From the NCBI RefSeq assembly GCF_900129115.1, contig NZ_FQUR01000011.1, positions 62,001 through 126,000 of the forward strand: a stretch of DNA of 64,000 bases, in the 5' to 3' direction. Below, one piece after another: positions 9,633 to 17,490 of the stretch. The notes under the pieces were generated by a model. It was not told the origin of the DNA, searched no databases, and saw only the letters and a list, made by a program, of their open reading frames with translations. The DNA is from Thermoanaerobacter uzonensis DSM 18761 (GTDB lineage: Bacteria > Bacillota > Thermoanaerobacteria > Thermoanaerobacterales > Thermoanaerobacteraceae). Within the stretch, counting starts at the first letter, position 1. The number at the start of each line of letters is the position of its first letter. Both the position numbers and the translations under genes were made by a program.

Positions 9633-11375
9633 TTAATACGCAAGAATTTCTGCTTGATACAGTGAATAAGTAAAATCTCTAAAAGATGAAATTTGGAATC
9701 CCACTACCCTCGCATTTTTTGCATTAAGGTCATTTCTTTGGTACAGGAAGATATATGGTAAGTCGTCATTTAATACTTTGTAAAGTTCATGATAAATTTC
9801 TTTGCGTTTGTTCATATCTAATTCTTCACGGCCCTTTAGTATGAGTTCATCAACTTTTGGAGTTGCATATCCTATTCTATTCTGGGAACCTTTTGAGAAG
9901 AATATGGTATAAGGATCTGGTTCGGGAGTTAATGACCAAGCCATGAAATACATTTCAAAATCACCTTTGTTGACCTTGTCAATTATCGCATTAAAATCAA
10001 GAGGCTCTGCAACGAATTCTATACCTAAGTCTTTGTAGTTTTCTACTGCCATTGGCACCAAAGCGTCGTTTACTGCATTAGGTGACGAAGCTAAAAAGTG
10101 TATTGTAAATTTTTGGCCATCTTTATAACGATAGCCATCTGGTCCCAGCTTCCAACCAGCTTCATCTAAAAGCTGCTTTGCTTTTTCTGGATTATAGTCA
10201 TAATGTATTATGTCTTTTTCATCAGGATATGCCCATGATACTTTGGACTGGGGTACATCTCTTACTTCTGCTAAACCCTGATATACAGCATCAACTATAG
10301 CTTTACGGTTAAGACCATAAGCTAATGCTTTACGAACTCTTACATCCTGAAATTTTGGAAGTTTGTGATTAAAAGCTATATAACCATAACCATTAGTTGG
10401 AAGCAGACTATAATCAACAAATCCAAGATTTTCCAATAACTCTACGTTATCTTTCTTTGCTGAGATATTTGAGGTTTCATAATCTGTTTCACCGGTTTGT
10501 AACATTTGAACAGCTGTTTCATCTGTTGTAGTTTTGTAAATTAAGTGTTTAATTTTTGGAGTACCTTTCCAGTAATTCTCATTTGCTACTAAACGAACTT
10601 CTTGACCAGGAACAAATTTTTCAAATACATAAGGACCTGAGCCAAGTGGCTGCTGTTCTAAAGCCTTTACCCCGTCTAATTTGCCTTTAGCAAAGTCTTT
10701 TCCATAATAATGTTGTGGGATAACTGGGATATTAAGGTCTGATAAAGAAGTCCCTAAAACTTTTTCTAATTGAATCTGTATTGTATGGTCATCTATTATT
10801 TTTATTCCTTCAATCTTATCTGCATTTCCTTCATTATATTCTTTGAATCCTTTAATTCCTGCTGAAGATAAAGCAATTGGACCATCATAAGTAGGATCAG
10901 ATAGTATATAATAAGAAAATTCTACATCCTTACTCGTCAAAGGTGTTCCATCACTAAATTTTACATCATCGCGTAAATGGAAGGTGATAGTATTGTTATC
11001 TTTGTCTATATCCCAACTCTTTGCAAGAGATGGAATGTATGTTCCATCGAAGTCAACATCTAGTAAATTATCAAACATGGCACTATTTACATAATTGTCA
11101 TATGATGTTTCAGAATAGAGAGGATTAAAAACTCCTTTCGGTTCATACAGACCTATTATAATTGTGTCGGTGCGAGTTTTAGATGCTTCTGGTATTTTTG
11201 AAGTGTCTTTTGCTTTAATCCAGTTGCTACTATCTTGAACTGAAGCTGTAGGTGTTGTTTTTTGTTCTTGAGATTGTTGTGGCGTTTGAGTTTCTGTCTT
11301 ACCACAGGAGGTTAAAAAAACAGATAGGATAAAAATTAGGGTCACAACTAGAGGAAGCCATTTTTTTCTTAGCAT
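9633..11375 (-). CDS. oppA: Peptide-binding lipoprotein, OppA/SBP_bac_5 family
   Basis: 580 residues. A signal peptide ends in a lipobox (FLTSC, Cys 24), followed by a Thr/Gln/Ser-rich linker (to about residue 50) and a family 5 solute-binding domain (LAKSWDIDKDNNTITFHLRD, FSDGTPLTSKDVEFSY). It would be anchored outside the cell and deliver peptides to OppBC. First gene of the operon; AGGGGGA precedes ATG 11375, and a good promoter lies 60-90 bases upstream. Some family members bind sugars or nickel, so the ligand is inferred from the operon. Confidence 0.9.
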   Translation of the reverse strand: MLRKKWLPLVVTLIFILSVFLTSCGKTETQTPQQSQEQKTTPTASVQDSSNWIKAKDTSKIPEASKTRTDTIIIGLYEPKGVFNPLYSETSYDNYVNSAMFDNLLDVDFDGTYIPSLAKSWDIDKDNNTITFHLRDDVKFSDGTPLTSKDVEFSYYILSDPTYDGPIALSSAGIKGFKEYNEGNADKIEGIKIIDDHTIQIQLEKVLGTSLSDLNIPVIPQHYYGKDFAKGKLDGVKALEQQPLGSGPYVFEKFVPGQEVRLVANENYWKGTPKIKHLIYKTTTDETAVQMLQTGETDYETSNISAKKDNVELLENLGFVDYSLLPTNGYGYIAFNHKLPKFQDVRVRKALAYGLNRKAIVDAVYQGLAEVRDVPQSKVSWAYPDEKDIIHYDYNPEKAKQLLDEAGWKLGPDGYRYKDGQKFTIHFLASSPNAVNDALVPMAVENYKDLGIEFVAEPLDFNAIIDKVNKGDFEMYFMAWSLTPEPDPYTIFFSKGSQNRIGYATPKVDELILKGREELDMNKRKEIYHELYKVLNDDLPYIFLYQRNDLNAKNARVVGFQISSFRDFTYSLYQAEILAY

Positions 11376-11437
11376 TTTTTAAATCCCCCTTATCTTTTAT
11401 TTTTGACTATAATTATTTTATATTGTAGACGATTACT

Positions 11438-11466
11438 ATTATAGCATATTTAATATTGACTGGCAA
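11438..11466 (-). promoter_or_regulatory. Promoter of the opp operon
   Basis: On the minus strand: TTGCCA (11466-11461), 17-base spacer, TATAAT (11443-11438). The oppA start codon is about 60 bases downstream. Confidence 0.75.
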
Positions 11467-11747
11467 TATAGTTGTTAAAAATGTAAAAGATTTGTGAATT
11501 GATTTATTTTTTTAGAACATAGAATTAGAAACATAAAAATGAGGAGTAATTCTGACAATTTTTAAATTATTTATTTAAATTTTTATGTTGTATCATGGAA
11601 GTTTAGTACTCTTTGATATAAATTTTATAAATTTATAAAGAATGATACTTTTAAAAAGTAACTCCTGTGTATTAATCGAGTTTTTTGTATTTTTATTACT
11701 ATAAAAATAGTTTTTAGAAATTATAATTTAAATATATTAAACTAAAA

Positions 11748-11826
11748 AAGAAAGGAACGATTCCATACGACTGAATTTTTCAAAAGCTTTTAGATCAAAC
11801 AAAGAGAACAGCCCCTTTTATCTATT
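11748..11826. repeat. Degenerate REP-like repeats (two decayed copies)
   Basis: AAAGGAACGATTCCATACGA (from 11751) and ATCAAACAAAGAGAACAGCC (from 11793) look like decayed arms of the AAAGGAACCGTCCCCTTTGTC family found elsewhere in the window. They lie immediately left of the 94-bp repeat's right copy. The rest of the gap from 11467 to 11747 is AT-rich with nothing recognisable. Confidence 0.4.
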
Positions 11827-11830
11827 TGTT

Positions 11831-11924
11831 TGTATTCATTAAGCCTATTTTTCTTGAGAAGCTAAAGAATGGCAAATTTTCTTTTGAAGAAGAAATTCAA
11901 AAAGATGTGGAAGGTATGTAGCTA
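11831..11924 (+). pseudogene. Duplicated 3' end of the MFS gene (right copy of the 94-bp repeat)
   Basis: Matches 5623-5716 with one substitution and includes the last ~30 codons and stop of the MFS gene at 4442-5713. No start or upstream coding sequence is present, so it is a dead fragment. Together with the left copy it brackets the opp operon. Confidence 0.9.
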
Positions 11925-11967
11925 GATAATTTAATCGCGAAAAAATAGATTTTGAAAAATATGGGTG

Positions 11968-11995
11968 TTGATTTATAAGCAATTATTGGTATAAT
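11968..11995 (+). promoter_or_regulatory. Promoter of the TIM-barrel gene
   Basis: TTGATT (11968-11973), 16-base spacer, TATAAT (11990-11995) with an upstream TG (extended -10). About 35 bases before the gene start. Confidence 0.6.
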
Positions 11996-12030
11996 ATTTT
12001 TATAAAATAAGAGTAAAAGATGGTGATAAA

Positions 12031-12705
12031 ATGTCAAGTAATTTTGTTCCCGAGATAACTTCACCTTTAAGACAAAAGATGGTTTTAGTTCCTGAAGTCA
12101 TTCATCAAAAAGCTTCAGGCATAAAAGTTTATGGAAAATTAATAAAGTCTCTTGTTTTTACTACAGATATTGCGCTTATTAGAAATACTAATGCTCATGC
12201 TGTTTTAGCTGTATATCCTTTTACTCCTCAACCGGTTATTACCCATGCTCTTATGATGGCAGCAGATATTCCGGTATTTTGCGGTGTAGGTGGAGGACTT
12301 ACACAAGGGAAGAGAGTTGTAAACCTAGCTCTTGATGCGGAATTTTCTGGAGCAATGGGAGTTGTTGTAAATGCCCCTACTGCCAATGATATAATCAAAA
12401 AAATGAGAGCGACAATAGATATACCTATTGTTGTAACTATAGTGTCGGAGAAAGAGGACATAAAAGGCAGAGTAGAAGCTGGTGCTACAATACTTAACAT
12501 ATCTGGTGCGCAAAAGACCCCTGATTTGGTGAAACGGGTAAGAGACATTTGTCCTGAAATACCTATTATTGCGACAGGAGGTCCCACTGAGGAGACTATT
12601 TTAAAGACGATAGAAGCGGGTGCTAATGCCATATCCTATACTCCTCCTACAAATGCAGAGATTTTCTCAGAAATAATGGACAAATACAGAAAAGAAAGGG
12701 AATAA
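12031..12705 (+). CDS. TIM-barrel protein of unknown substrate
   Basis: 224 residues with the rhythm of a ribulose-phosphate-binding (beta/alpha)8 barrel: repeated strand-helix units and the late phosphate-binding style loops IIATGGPTEET and GANAISYTPPTN. Other runs include IPVFCGVGGGLTQGKR and GAMGVVVNAPTAND. Related clostridial proteins are often labelled simply hydrolase, but no catalytic set can be assigned here. No signal peptide, so cytosolic. It stands alone between its own promoter and a bidirectional terminator. Function unknown. Confidence 0.7.
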   Translation: MSSNFVPEITSPLRQKMVLVPEVIHQKASGIKVYGKLIKSLVFTTDIALIRNTNAHAVLAVYPFTPQPVITHALMMAADIPVFCGVGGGLTQGKRVVNLALDAEFSGAMGVVVNAPTANDIIKKMRATIDIPIVVTIVSEKEDIKGRVEAGATILNISGAQKTPDLVKRVRDICPEIPIIATGGPTEETILKTIEAGANAISYTPPTNAEIFSEIMDKYRKERE

Positions 12706-12736
12706 CTAAAAGGGCTTTTAAGCCCTTTTAGTTATT
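12701..12736. terminator. Bidirectional terminator between convergent genes
   Basis: A perfect 36-base palindrome centred on AAGGGCTT/TTAAGCCC that spans the stop codon of the TIM-barrel gene and reaches the stop of the convergent permease. T runs occur on both strands. Confidence 0.85.
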
Positions 12737-13502
12737 ATAAGTTCATTTTGTTGTCAATCAGATATGAGGTTATAAAAAAGAGAATAAAGAGCATAAATGT
12801 TTCAAAAGTCAAAGCAGCGATATTTAAATCTCCTGGTATAAGATTAAATGTTATATTAGAATTAGTGTTAGCAGCTTTTGTGATTATACTGCCAGTTCCA
12901 ATATGAATGGAATAAGGGAATAATTTTAATATAAGGGTAATAAGTTTATTTGTTATGAAATAAATTAACCACATCAACATGAAAGAAATCAATATGGCGT
13001 ATTTGTTTGAGTAAAAAATTGTTTTTGTAAGAGTTATGCTAAAATATGACAGAAGAATTAAATAGATAAAGAAAAATGTTATAAGTGTAAAAGCTGTTAT
13101 TAGAATATTTTTATATTCTAAAATAAAATTGTTTACTGTTTCCACAGGGTAATTTACTGATAGATTCAAATAGGATAGAAAAATAACAGTGAACATAAAT
13201 ATTAGGAATTCAACAATAGCAACTATTAATTTTGCCCCCAATATTATTTCTCCTTTTTTGGGAATTGTAAAAATTAAATATCCAGAGTTTCTAAAAACAT
13301 CTTTAGCATAGAGTATTATACCTGATATTATTAGAACAATATAGATTAAGTAAGTTTCTAAAAATGAAAAAGCTAACGAAACTGTAAAATCATTGGGAGT
13401 AACTCTTGTATTTATATAAAAAAACATAAAAAGCATGCCTATTAAAGCTGCAATGTAATATTTGGATTTTCCCTGTAATTCATATTTTATGAGTTTAAAC
13501 AT
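12735..13502 (-). CDS. ABC-2 type permease paired with a GntR-controlled ATPase
   Basis: 255 residues from ATG 13502 (MFKLIKYELQGKSKYY), with six hydrophobic segments and an N-terminal arrangement typical of ABC-2 permeases. This start is chosen because GGAGGT lies 8 bases before it; a longer reading from 13532 lacks such a site. It overlaps the upstream ATPase stop by 8 bases. Last gene of a gntR-ATPase-permease operon resembling YtrA-type operons, which in Bacillus respond to cell-wall antibiotics. Substrate unknown. Confidence 0.75.
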   Translation of the reverse strand: MFKLIKYELQGKSKYYIAALIGMLFMFFYINTRVTPNDFTVSLAFSFLETYLIYIVLIISGIILYAKDVFRNSGYLIFTIPKKGEIILGAKLIVAIVEFLIFMFTVIFLSYLNLSVNYPVETVNNFILEYKNILITAFTLITFFFIYLILLSYFSITLTKTIFYSNKYAILISFMLMWLIYFITNKLITLILKLFPYSIHIGTGSIITKAANTNSNITFNLIPGDLNIAALTFETFMLFILFFITSYLIDNKMNL

Positions 13503-14196
13503 TGGCATATACCTCCCTAAAAATTTCATCAATTGATTTTCCCTTTTTGGCTCTTAATTCTTCTGCATTTTCTTTTAAAATTATTTTTCCTTCAGAGATA
13601 AAAACAACTTCATCAAAAACTTTTTCTATATCACTTATAATATGAGTAGAAATAACAATTGAGCTATCTTCATTAATGTTTTTTATTATGGTATCTATTA
13701 TTTTGTCTCTTGCACTGGGGTCTACACCGCCTAAAGGTTCGTCTAAAATATAAAGTTTTGCATTTCTTGACAAGTAAAGTGTTAAAAGAAGCCTTTCTAA
13801 CATACCTTTTGAAAGAGAAGAAACTTTTTGGTTTTCTTTGAGCTCCATAAAACCTAAATTTGATTTAGCCTTTTCTTCATCAAAATCATTGTAAAAATCT
13901 TTAAAAAAATTTACAGCATCTTTTACCCTCATCCACTTATAAATAGGATTTACATCAGGCAAATAAGATATAATTTTCTTCGTATAAATTCCCGGATTTT
14001 TACCTTCAATTAGAACTTCTCCTGAAGTAGGTTTTAGGATTCCAGCTATGATTTTCATTAATGTAGTTTTACCACTGCCATTAGGACCTAAAAGTCCTAA
14101 GATTTTTCCTCTTTCAACTTCTAAGTCTATGCCTTTCAAGGCTTGGGTAGTGTAATAATTTTTTGTTAAATTAGAGATTTTTAAAATTGTTTCCAA
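13495..14196 (-). CDS. ABC transporter ATPase
   Basis: 233 residues. Walker A LLGPNGSGKTT (35-45), signature LSKGMLERLLLTLYL, Walker B LYILDEPLGGVDPSA, H-loop VISTHIISDIEK. The SKGM signature is common in BcrA/YtrB-like exporters. TTG start (14196) directly abuts the gntR stop and is preceded by AAAGGAGG. Works with the permease at 12735 at the cytoplasmic membrane. Confidence 0.85.
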   Translation of the reverse strand: METILKISNLTKNYYTTQALKGIDLEVERGKILGLLGPNGSGKTTLMKIIAGILKPTSGEVLIEGKNPGIYTKKIISYLPDVNPIYKWMRVKDAVNFFKDFYNDFDEEKAKSNLGFMELKENQKVSSLSKGMLERLLLTLYLSRNAKLYILDEPLGGVDPSARDKIIDTIIKNINEDSSIVISTHIISDIEKVFDEVVFISEGKIILKENAEELRAKKGKSIDEIFREVYANV

Positions 14197-14568
14197 TTAC
14201 TTAACCTCCCTTTCTAAAGATTCTTTTACAATTTCTATTATTTCTTCTGTTTTAAAACCCAAATTTTTGATTTCATTTACAAAGAATGTAACTAATTCTA
14301 TTGCCATTTCTTTTTTCAATGACTTTAGTTTTTGCACATCGTTTGTAATAAATGTTCCCATTCCTCTTTGTGTATAGGTGATTTGTTCTCTTTCAAGTTC
14401 CTGATATGCTCTTTGGACTGTATTGGGATTTACTTTTAAAATCTCTGCCATTTCTCTGACAGAAGGTAATTTATCCCCTTTCTTTAAGTTTGCTGTAGCT
14501 ATCTCTTGCTTTATTGCTTTCATTATTTGTAGGTAAATGGGCCTTTTTTCATCAAATTCAATTTTCAA
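14197..14568 (-). CDS. GntR-family repressor, YtrA type
   Basis: 123 residues: an N-terminal winged HTH (IYLQIMKAIKQEIATANLKK, LPSVREMAEILKVNPNTVQR, YQELEREQITYTQRGMGTFI) and a short ~40-residue tail, the layout of the YtrA subfamily, which lacks a large effector domain. TTG start 14568 with GGAGGTG upstream. It heads the ABC operon and probably represses it through the inverted repeat at 14648-14673. Confidence 0.85.
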   Translation of the reverse strand: MKIEFDEKRPIYLQIMKAIKQEIATANLKKGDKLPSVREMAEILKVNPNTVQRAYQELEREQITYTQRGMGTFITNDVQKLKSLKKEMAIELVTFFVNEIKNLGFKTEEIIEIVKESLEREVK

Positions 14569-14647
14569 AGCAACACCTCCATATGGAAATCGATTAAAAT
14601 TCGTGCCGAGAAGCGTTTCCGTGGCTGTTCAATAGTTATTATTGTAT

Positions 14648-14690
14648 TAGTGTACTAATTATATAATACACTATTTTTTCTTAATGTCAA
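14648..14690 (-). promoter_or_regulatory. Promoter with GntR operator for the gntR-ABC operon
   Basis: Minus-strand -35 TTGACA (14690-14685) and an AT-rich TATATAAT region near 14666-14658. A perfect inverted repeat TAGTGTA (14648-14654) / TACACTA (14667-14673) with a 12-base spacer covers the -10. TAGTGTA-N-TACACTA repeats are typical targets of YtrA-type GntR proteins, so autorepression is likely. Confidence 0.65.
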
Positions 14691-14769
14691 TAGTTTAAAG
14701 TAATTTTTGTTTATAAAATTTTCTATGTTATAATTAACTTAAAACATTTTATAAAGGGGAGAGATTGAA

Positions 14770-15903
14770 ATGCAATATAGAAAATTTGGTAAATTAGATA
14801 TTGCAGTATCTGCACTGGGATTTGGCTTAATGAGACTTCCTGTTATTGATAAGGACAACAATAAAATAGATGAAGCTGAAGCAATAAAGATGATAAGGTA
14901 TGCCATTGACAATGGCGTGAATTATATTGATACAGCATGGCCATATCATGGAGGTAACAGCGAGATAGTTGCAGGTAAAGCTTTAAAAGATGGATACAGA
15001 GAGAAGACCTTTCTTGCCACAAAGCTTCCTACATGGCTAATCAACGAAAAAGAAGACATGGACAAATATTTAAATGAACAGCTTAAAAAACTTCAGACAG
15101 ACCACATAGATTTTTATCTTTTACATGCTTTAGATAAAAGCAAATGGGAAAACATGAAAAGGGTTGATGCTTTAAGCTGGGCTGAAAAGAAAAAGCAAGA
15201 AGGGAAGATAAGATACATAGGATTTTCTTTTCACGATGAGTATCCTGTATTCCAAGAGATTGTAGATTATTATGACAAATGGGATTTCTGTCAAATACAG
15301 TACAACTATATGGACATAGACGTACAAGCAGGAGAAAAGGGACTAAAATACGCAGCTTCAAAAGGTTTAGGGGTTGTAATAATGGAGCCTATAAGGGGAG
15401 GCAGACTTGCTAATCCTCCAAAAGCTGTGATGGATATATGGGGTACTGCAAAGGTTAAGCGTACCCCTGCAGAGTGGGCACTTCAATGGCTGTGGAATCA
15501 GCCGGAAGTTTCGGTTGTTTTAAGTGGCATGAGCACGTTTGAACAGTTAAAAGAAAATATTGAAAGCGCAAAAATGTCAGGAATAAATACCTTAACGAAA
15601 GAAGAACTTGAGATTGTGAGTAAAGTTAGAAACAAATACAAAGAGCTTTCGCCAATTGCGTGTACAGGGTGTAACTATTGTATGCCTTGTCCAAATGGTG
15701 TAAATATACCAAGGAACTTTGAACTTTACAACGAAGCTCATATGTATAACACCTATGAAGCTAACCGCAGGGATTATGAAAACTTGGGAGATGCAAAAGC
15801 GAGTTCCTGCATTGAATGTGGTACCTGTGAGAGCGTATGTCCACAACATCTTACAATAATTGATTATCTTAAAGAAGTTGCAGATTATTTTGAAAGAGTA
15901 TAA
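14770..15903 (+). CDS. Aldo/keto reductase with C-terminal 2[4Fe-4S] ferredoxin domain
   Basis: 377 residues. Residues 1-280 form an AKR barrel (LGFGLMRLPV, YIDTAWPYHGGNSE with the catalytic Asp/Tyr, DFYLLHALDK). Residues 296-370 carry two ferredoxin-like clusters, CTGCNYCMPCPNGVNIPRNF and CIECGTCESVCP. Such clostridial enzymes are NAD(P)H- or ferredoxin-linked oxidoreductases of mostly unknown substrate. GGGGAGAG precedes the ATG, and a strong terminator follows, so it is probably a single-gene unit. Confidence 0.85.
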   Translation: MQYRKFGKLDIAVSALGFGLMRLPVIDKDNNKIDEAEAIKMIRYAIDNGVNYIDTAWPYHGGNSEIVAGKALKDGYREKTFLATKLPTWLINEKEDMDKYLNEQLKKLQTDHIDFYLLHALDKSKWENMKRVDALSWAEKKKQEGKIRYIGFSFHDEYPVFQEIVDYYDKWDFCQIQYNYMDIDVQAGEKGLKYAASKGLGVVIMEPIRGGRLANPPKAVMDIWGTAKVKRTPAEWALQWLWNQPEVSVVLSGMSTFEQLKENIESAKMSGINTLTKEELEIVSKVRNKYKELSPIACTGCNYCMPCPNGVNIPRNFELYNEAHMYNTYEANRRDYENLGDAKASSCIECGTCESVCPQHLTIIDYLKEVADYFERV

Positions 15904-15906
15904 CGA

Positions 15907-15947
15907 AAAATGAGAAGGAGTTTTACATTTCGCTCCTTCTCATTTTT
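15907..15947 (+). terminator. Terminator after the aldo/keto reductase gene
   Basis: AAAATGAGAAGGAG pairs with CTCCTTCTCATTTT around a 13-base loop, followed by T's. It also sits at the end of the small minus-strand gene at 15946-16050. Confidence 0.85.
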
Positions 15948-16050
15948 ATGTAATACCATGATGAAAAGCAGTTAAAAATATTGTTATTCCAAGAAGAAGA
16001 CATATCAGACTTAGTATTAAAATGATGACTAAATAAAATTTTTTCTCCAT
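15946..16050 (-). CDS. 34-residue single-span membrane peptide
   Basis: MEKKFYLVIILILSLICLLL is followed by GITIFLTAFHHGIT: a short basic N-terminus and one hydrophobic helix covering residues 5-29. The ATG at 16050 is preceded on the minus strand by AAAAGGGGCGG, a good ribosome-binding site. It lies alone between the AKR and NlpC/P60 genes, opposite to both, and ends in the shared terminator. Function unknown; could be a membrane-associated regulator or a type I toxin-like peptide, but no antitoxin RNA is evident. Confidence 0.5.
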   Translation of the reverse strand: MEKKFYLVIILILSLICLLLGITIFLTAFHHGIT

Positions 16051-16180
16051 TTAGTATACCGCCCCTTTTAAAAACATATCTCTATAGTATAGACGAAAAA
16101 CTTCACTTTTAGTTTCATTTTTTTAAAATTCTTTCTATAAATTTTTGTCTACTTTTATTGTTTATGAGGGGAGAATTTTC

Positions 16181-17464
16181 ATGTTTGAAGTTTTTGAAGA
16201 TATGTTAAGTCCAGAATATTGGATTAGGAAAATAGACAGTGCCGACAGAGTTATTATGACACCACAAGAGATTGAAAACTTTAACAGAAAGGTAATAAAT
16301 AAGGTAGCTACAATATATGACCTTGAGACATACAAAAAAAGTTTAAAAAAAGACGAGCTTATTAAGTTAATCAAAAGTTATGAGATACCCAAAAAGCCTA
16401 TGTACAATAGGTACGGCAACCTCATAGAAGAAGACTTTTATGACGATGTAATAGAAAATACAAATTTAGAAAAAATTGAGGATGTAACGCCAGTAAAATA
16501 CGGTATAACAATTCGAAATACTTATATAAGAAGTTTTCCCACGGAGGAAGCTGTTTTTGACAAACAAGGAGATATAGAATTTGATAGGTTTCAAGAGACG
16601 GGATGTCAAGCTTTAGAGCCTGTAGTTATTTTACACAGAAGTAAAGATAGAAAATGGTTTTTTATACAGATGTACAATTACAGAGGATGGATTAAAGCAG
16701 AAGATATTGCAATTGCGAAAGACAAAAAAGAGTTATTTGACTATATAAACTCACTAAGTTTTTTACTGGTCACAGGAAACTATATAAAGACTCAAAGCAA
16801 TCCCTTTGATAAAAATGTTTCTAAATTGGAATTTACAATGGGTACGAAAATATATCTAGAAAAAGAAAATATTTTACATCAAATTGGCAATCAATCAGTT
16901 ATTGGGAATTATCTTGTAAAGTTGCCTGTTAGAAATGAAGAGGGAAATCTTGATTTTAGATATGCTTTAATTTCAAAAAAAGAAGATGTAAATGTTGGAT
17001 ATCTTCCCTATACAAGAGAAAACATTTTGAAGCAGGCTTTCAAACTTATAGGTGATAGATACGGTTGGGGGGATAGTTTAGGAGGAAGAGATTGTTCAAG
17101 CTATATAATGTATGTTTTTAAAACTTTTGGCATAAGGCTTCCTAGGAATGCTAATGAGCAAGAAGCAGTAGCGGACAAATCCTATAAATTTATTGAGGAA
17201 ATGTCAAATGGAGAAAGAATAAAAGTGTTCGACAATGTAAAGCCAGGAGCATTAGTCTATATGCCAGGGCATGCTATGATTTACATTGGAAAAGAAAAAG
17301 GCATTCCTTATATAATACATAATTTTCATGGGTATGGAGAGAAAAAGGAAGATAAATATGAATTTGTTCCTATAAATGAAGTTATGGTAACCTCTACTTT
17401 TCTGCCGACAACTTCAGGAGTATCTTATATAGAAAAATTCACTTCTGTTTTGGAAATAGAATAA
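16181..17464 (+). CDS. NlpC/P60-family cell-wall hydrolase with SH3-like domain
   Basis: 427 residues from ATG 16181, chosen because GAGGGGAGAA lies just before it; a TTG at 16145 would add 12 residues. An N-terminal ~100-residue helical region is followed by SH3b-like segments (TIRNTYIRSFPTEEAVFD, FIQMYNYRGWIKAEDI) and a C-terminal NlpC/P60 domain: DRYGWGDSLGGRDCSSYIMY with the catalytic Cys, PGHAMIYIG with the His, and HNFHGYG. The fold cleaves peptidoglycan stem peptides (D,L-endopeptidase). No signal peptide is seen. Faces adhE across a shared terminator. Confidence 0.85.
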   Translation: MFEVFEDMLSPEYWIRKIDSADRVIMTPQEIENFNRKVINKVATIYDLETYKKSLKKDELIKLIKSYEIPKKPMYNRYGNLIEEDFYDDVIENTNLEKIEDVTPVKYGITIRNTYIRSFPTEEAVFDKQGDIEFDRFQETGCQALEPVVILHRSKDRKWFFIQMYNYRGWIKAEDIAIAKDKKELFDYINSLSFLLVTGNYIKTQSNPFDKNVSKLEFTMGTKIYLEKENILHQIGNQSVIGNYLVKLPVRNEEGNLDFRYALISKKEDVNVGYLPYTRENILKQAFKLIGDRYGWGDSLGGRDCSSYIMYVFKTFGIRLPRNANEQEAVADKSYKFIEEMSNGERIKVFDNVKPGALVYMPGHAMIYIGKEKGIPYIIHNFHGYGEKKEDKYEFVPINEVMVTSTFLPTTSGVSYIEKFTSVLEIE

Positions 17465-17490
17465 GGGTAAACTAAAAATTTACCCTTATT
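17460..17490. terminator. Bidirectional terminator between NlpC/P60 gene and adhE
   Basis: Perfect 12-base arms AATAAGGGTAAA / TTTACCCTTATT with a 7-base loop, overlapping the stop codons of both convergent genes. Most of it is copied at 23811 along with the adhE 3' end. Confidence 0.85.
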
